A stretch of DNA of 64,000 bases, from assembly GCA_039105265.1 (NCBI GenBank), contig JAPFFF010000025.1, positions 62,001 through 126,000 of the forward strand, given 5' to 3'. Under the pieces are notes generated by a model, which had not been told where the DNA came from, searched no databases, and saw only the letters and a program-made list of their open reading frames with translations. Origin of the DNA: Tritrichomonas musculus. Lineage: Eukaryota; Parabasalia; Tritrichomonadida; Tritrichomonadidae. Made by a program: the position numbers and the translations under genes. Below are positions 62,142 through 64,000 of the stretch, in pieces (the first letter of the stretch is position 1; each line of letters opens with the position of its first letter).

Positions 62142-63683
62142 GATACCCATGTTTTCTACGATAGGAGATACTTTTTCCAATTCAATGATTTACATATTAT
62201 TCTCTCACAATTTTTGTTTAAAAAAGTTCTAGAGTACGTTTATTTTCTTTAGAACATATTTTCTATTTATTCAAAAAATGACAGTTCTTTTTTTATTATT
62301 CAATTTTGTAAAAAAAAAAATACGTTTTTTATTTATTTTTTTCCAAAAAATTAGTTTTCTCCTTCATTTTTTAGTAATTCAAAAAAAAAAGTTTTAAAAA
62401 TATTTTATCTATCTAAAGCTTATTATTTTTCATAAATAAAATTTTTGGTAAAAAAAAAAAGCTGAAAAAATTCTTTTCGTTTGAAAATGTACTTCATTTT
62501 AAACAATGGTTTATTATCAAAAAATATTTCTCTGGTAATTATCTTTCGAATAAAAGATGTTTCATCTCTTTTTATTTTTTTATCCTTGCAAAATGCATAA
62601 TTTATGATTTAAATTTTTTTTAAATATACTTGGTGTAACCGAAATATATATACATATTTAACATATACATTACTAAATTTTTATTTTAACATAAAATCTA
62701 TTAAATGTCTTTTTGATTGTTATATATCTTGAGTTTTTATGCTTCATTACTTTAATAAAAATGGCTTAGACATGAATAGTAATGTAATAAACTCTTCATA
62801 CAATACTTTTATATGATTTTTTCACCATCTTTTTTTTCGAGATAATTAAATATTATTTTGGTATTTATTTGATAAATAGACAAATTGAAGGGAGTATATC
62901 ATATATTATTTGAGATCAAATATTGTTCATGATGTTTTTTCTTTTTTTATTGGTAAAATAAATAAAAAAAAAAATATAAATCAAGCAAAATTTAATTAAT
63001 TTATAAAATTATAATTACATATTTCAATTTAATAGTATATATTTAAAAAGGCAATTTAGTTTTTTTGATTTATTTTTCATAAAATAAGATATTTTTATTC
63101 TATGATTAAATTGTGAATTTATATTTTATCTTCAGAAAATTGAGATTATTATATTAATTTTATTACAAAATTCTGAATTTATATTATTTTTCTTCAGAAA
63201 AAGATAATATTTTATAAATTTCTAAATCACAACATTTTTATAATAATGACAAGGCTGATTATTCAAACATTATTAATAATTAAAAAAATATTTCATAAGC
63301 ATTATTAAATTGATATCTTTTCAATTTGAATTAGAATCAAATAAAGCATTCAATTTTAAATGTTGATTATTTAGTCTATATATAATAAAATGTAATAATT
63401 TTCAAATAATTTTAAACATATTTGTTAATTAAAAATTATATATTCATGGAAAATAAATACTATAAAATATAAAGCTCTTTAAATATAGAAAAATATGTTC
63501 CAATAGATTAAATATCTTTCAATTCTTTTATCTATTTGATTTGAATGCAAATGTCTTAGAAAAAAAATCAATGATGACAATTCTTTTTTGAATACTTTTA
63601 TTTCAAAAATTAGCTGACACATTGAATTTTAAATGGAATTCAATTGGAAAAAGTATCTCCCATCGTAGAAAACATGGGTATTC
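62142..63683. repeat. Inverted repeat pair bounding 1.5 kb
   Basis: 62142-62186 (GATACCCATGTTTTCTACGA, then GGAGATACTTTTTCCAATTC) is matched, inverted, by 63638-63683 with few changes. The interior is AT-rich with no gene. TTAGACCA occurs four times just outside the right arm (63726-63840) and once to the left (about 61938), so the repeat family may extend past the arms. Confidence 0.6.
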
Positions 63684-64000
63684 AAAAATTTGTATGCTTA
63701 TAATGCTTTTTAGTTGGAAAAGATTTAGACCAATCAAACGGTCTCCTTTAGACCATGTAAAGCTATTAAAAGTGATTGTAAAGCATTCAAATAACAAAAA
63801 AATCGGTTTTTTAGACCAAGATGGCACTTTTGTTAGACCACGAAAAAACCAAGATTTTTTTCTTGAAAAAGTGAATTTTTTCAGAATTTTTTTGAATTAA
63901 AAAAGCATTGGCGGAATTTAAAAAATCTCATAAAAAGTGGAGAAATTATAAGATTTATTTAAAAATTATATATTAGCCTAAATTAGCCTATAACTGGTAT
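63684..64000. other. Window end, no gene called
   Basis: A plus frame is open from 63622 to 63900 but without an early ATG, and it crosses the inverted-repeat arm, so I do not call it. TTAGCCTAAATTAGCCTA near 63974 is a short direct repeat. Confidence 0.4.

Noticed and set aside
63622..63900. 92-codon plus frame near the right edge
   Set aside because: No ATG at its start, and it begins inside an inverted-repeat arm.

Overview
The window looks like nuclear DNA of a parabasalid protist (trichomonad), most likely a Tritrichomonas/Trichomonas relative. I infer this from the gene content, not from a database match. The pointers are: very AT-rich intergenic DNA; intronless protein genes with short leaders; TCA(C/T)(A/T) initiator-like motifs 9-14 bases before several start codons; and families that are expanded in trichomonads (BspA-type LRR fragments, an R2R3 Myb, AIG1-type GTPases, a GP63-like metalloprotease, BTB/BACK-like proteins with RCC1 or discoidin tails, ankyrin proteins, mariner and MULE transposons). 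No rRNA, CRISPR array or bacterial operon structure was seen.

Layout. 1-3.2 kb: a protein kinase that runs off the left edge, then histone H3. 3.3-16.2 kb is a transposon graveyard: an intact mariner (3.9-5.2), a decayed MULE-like transposase (5.9-6.6), a second intact mariner (9.8-11.1) sitting inside an older inverted-repeat element that has an 8-bp target duplication (8.88-11.27), and a mosaic of inverted repeats and three minisatellites lying between pieces of a dead pogo/Tigger-like transposase (12.6-16.2). 17.3-29.3 kb: a small coiled-coil protein, a MITE, a dead ORF, a Myb protein, tRNA-Gln, a membrane-anchored kinase, a broken kinase-LRR fusion gene, and a very repetitive acidic 1206-residue protein.

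30-38.5 kb: a BTB/BACK-RCC1-type gene, on the minus strand, split by a 2.87-kb transposon with about 213-bp inverted ends. The transposon has a TA duplication, and removing it together with one TA restores the reading frame. The same gene also carries a frameshift and an in-frame TAA. Next come a decayed glycine-rich surface-protein-like gene, a MITE and a single-pass membrane protein. 40-55.6 kb is the best preserved stretch: a UBR-type E3 ubiquitin ligase, a BTB/BACK-discoidin protein, a GP63-like surface metalloprotease, a helical hypothetical protein, and a divergent pair of AIG1-type GTPases. 55.8-61 kb: tRNA-Tyr with a 14-nt intron, a broken BspA-like LRR gene, an NHP6-like HMG-box protein, an ankyrin protein, tRNA-Ile and a longin-type R-SNARE. 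61-64 kb is AT-rich DNA with inverted-repeat elements and no convincing gene.

The genes do not form a pathway. Housekeeping chromatin, trafficking and ubiquitin genes are mixed with expanded signalling and surface families, and repeats disrupt several of them. I did not find a convincing novel multi-gene system. The most interesting structures are the frame-restoring insertion at 31.9-34.8 kb, the nested element at 8.9-11.3 kb, the repeat mosaic at 12.6-16.2 kb, and the head-to-head AIG1 GTPase pair.
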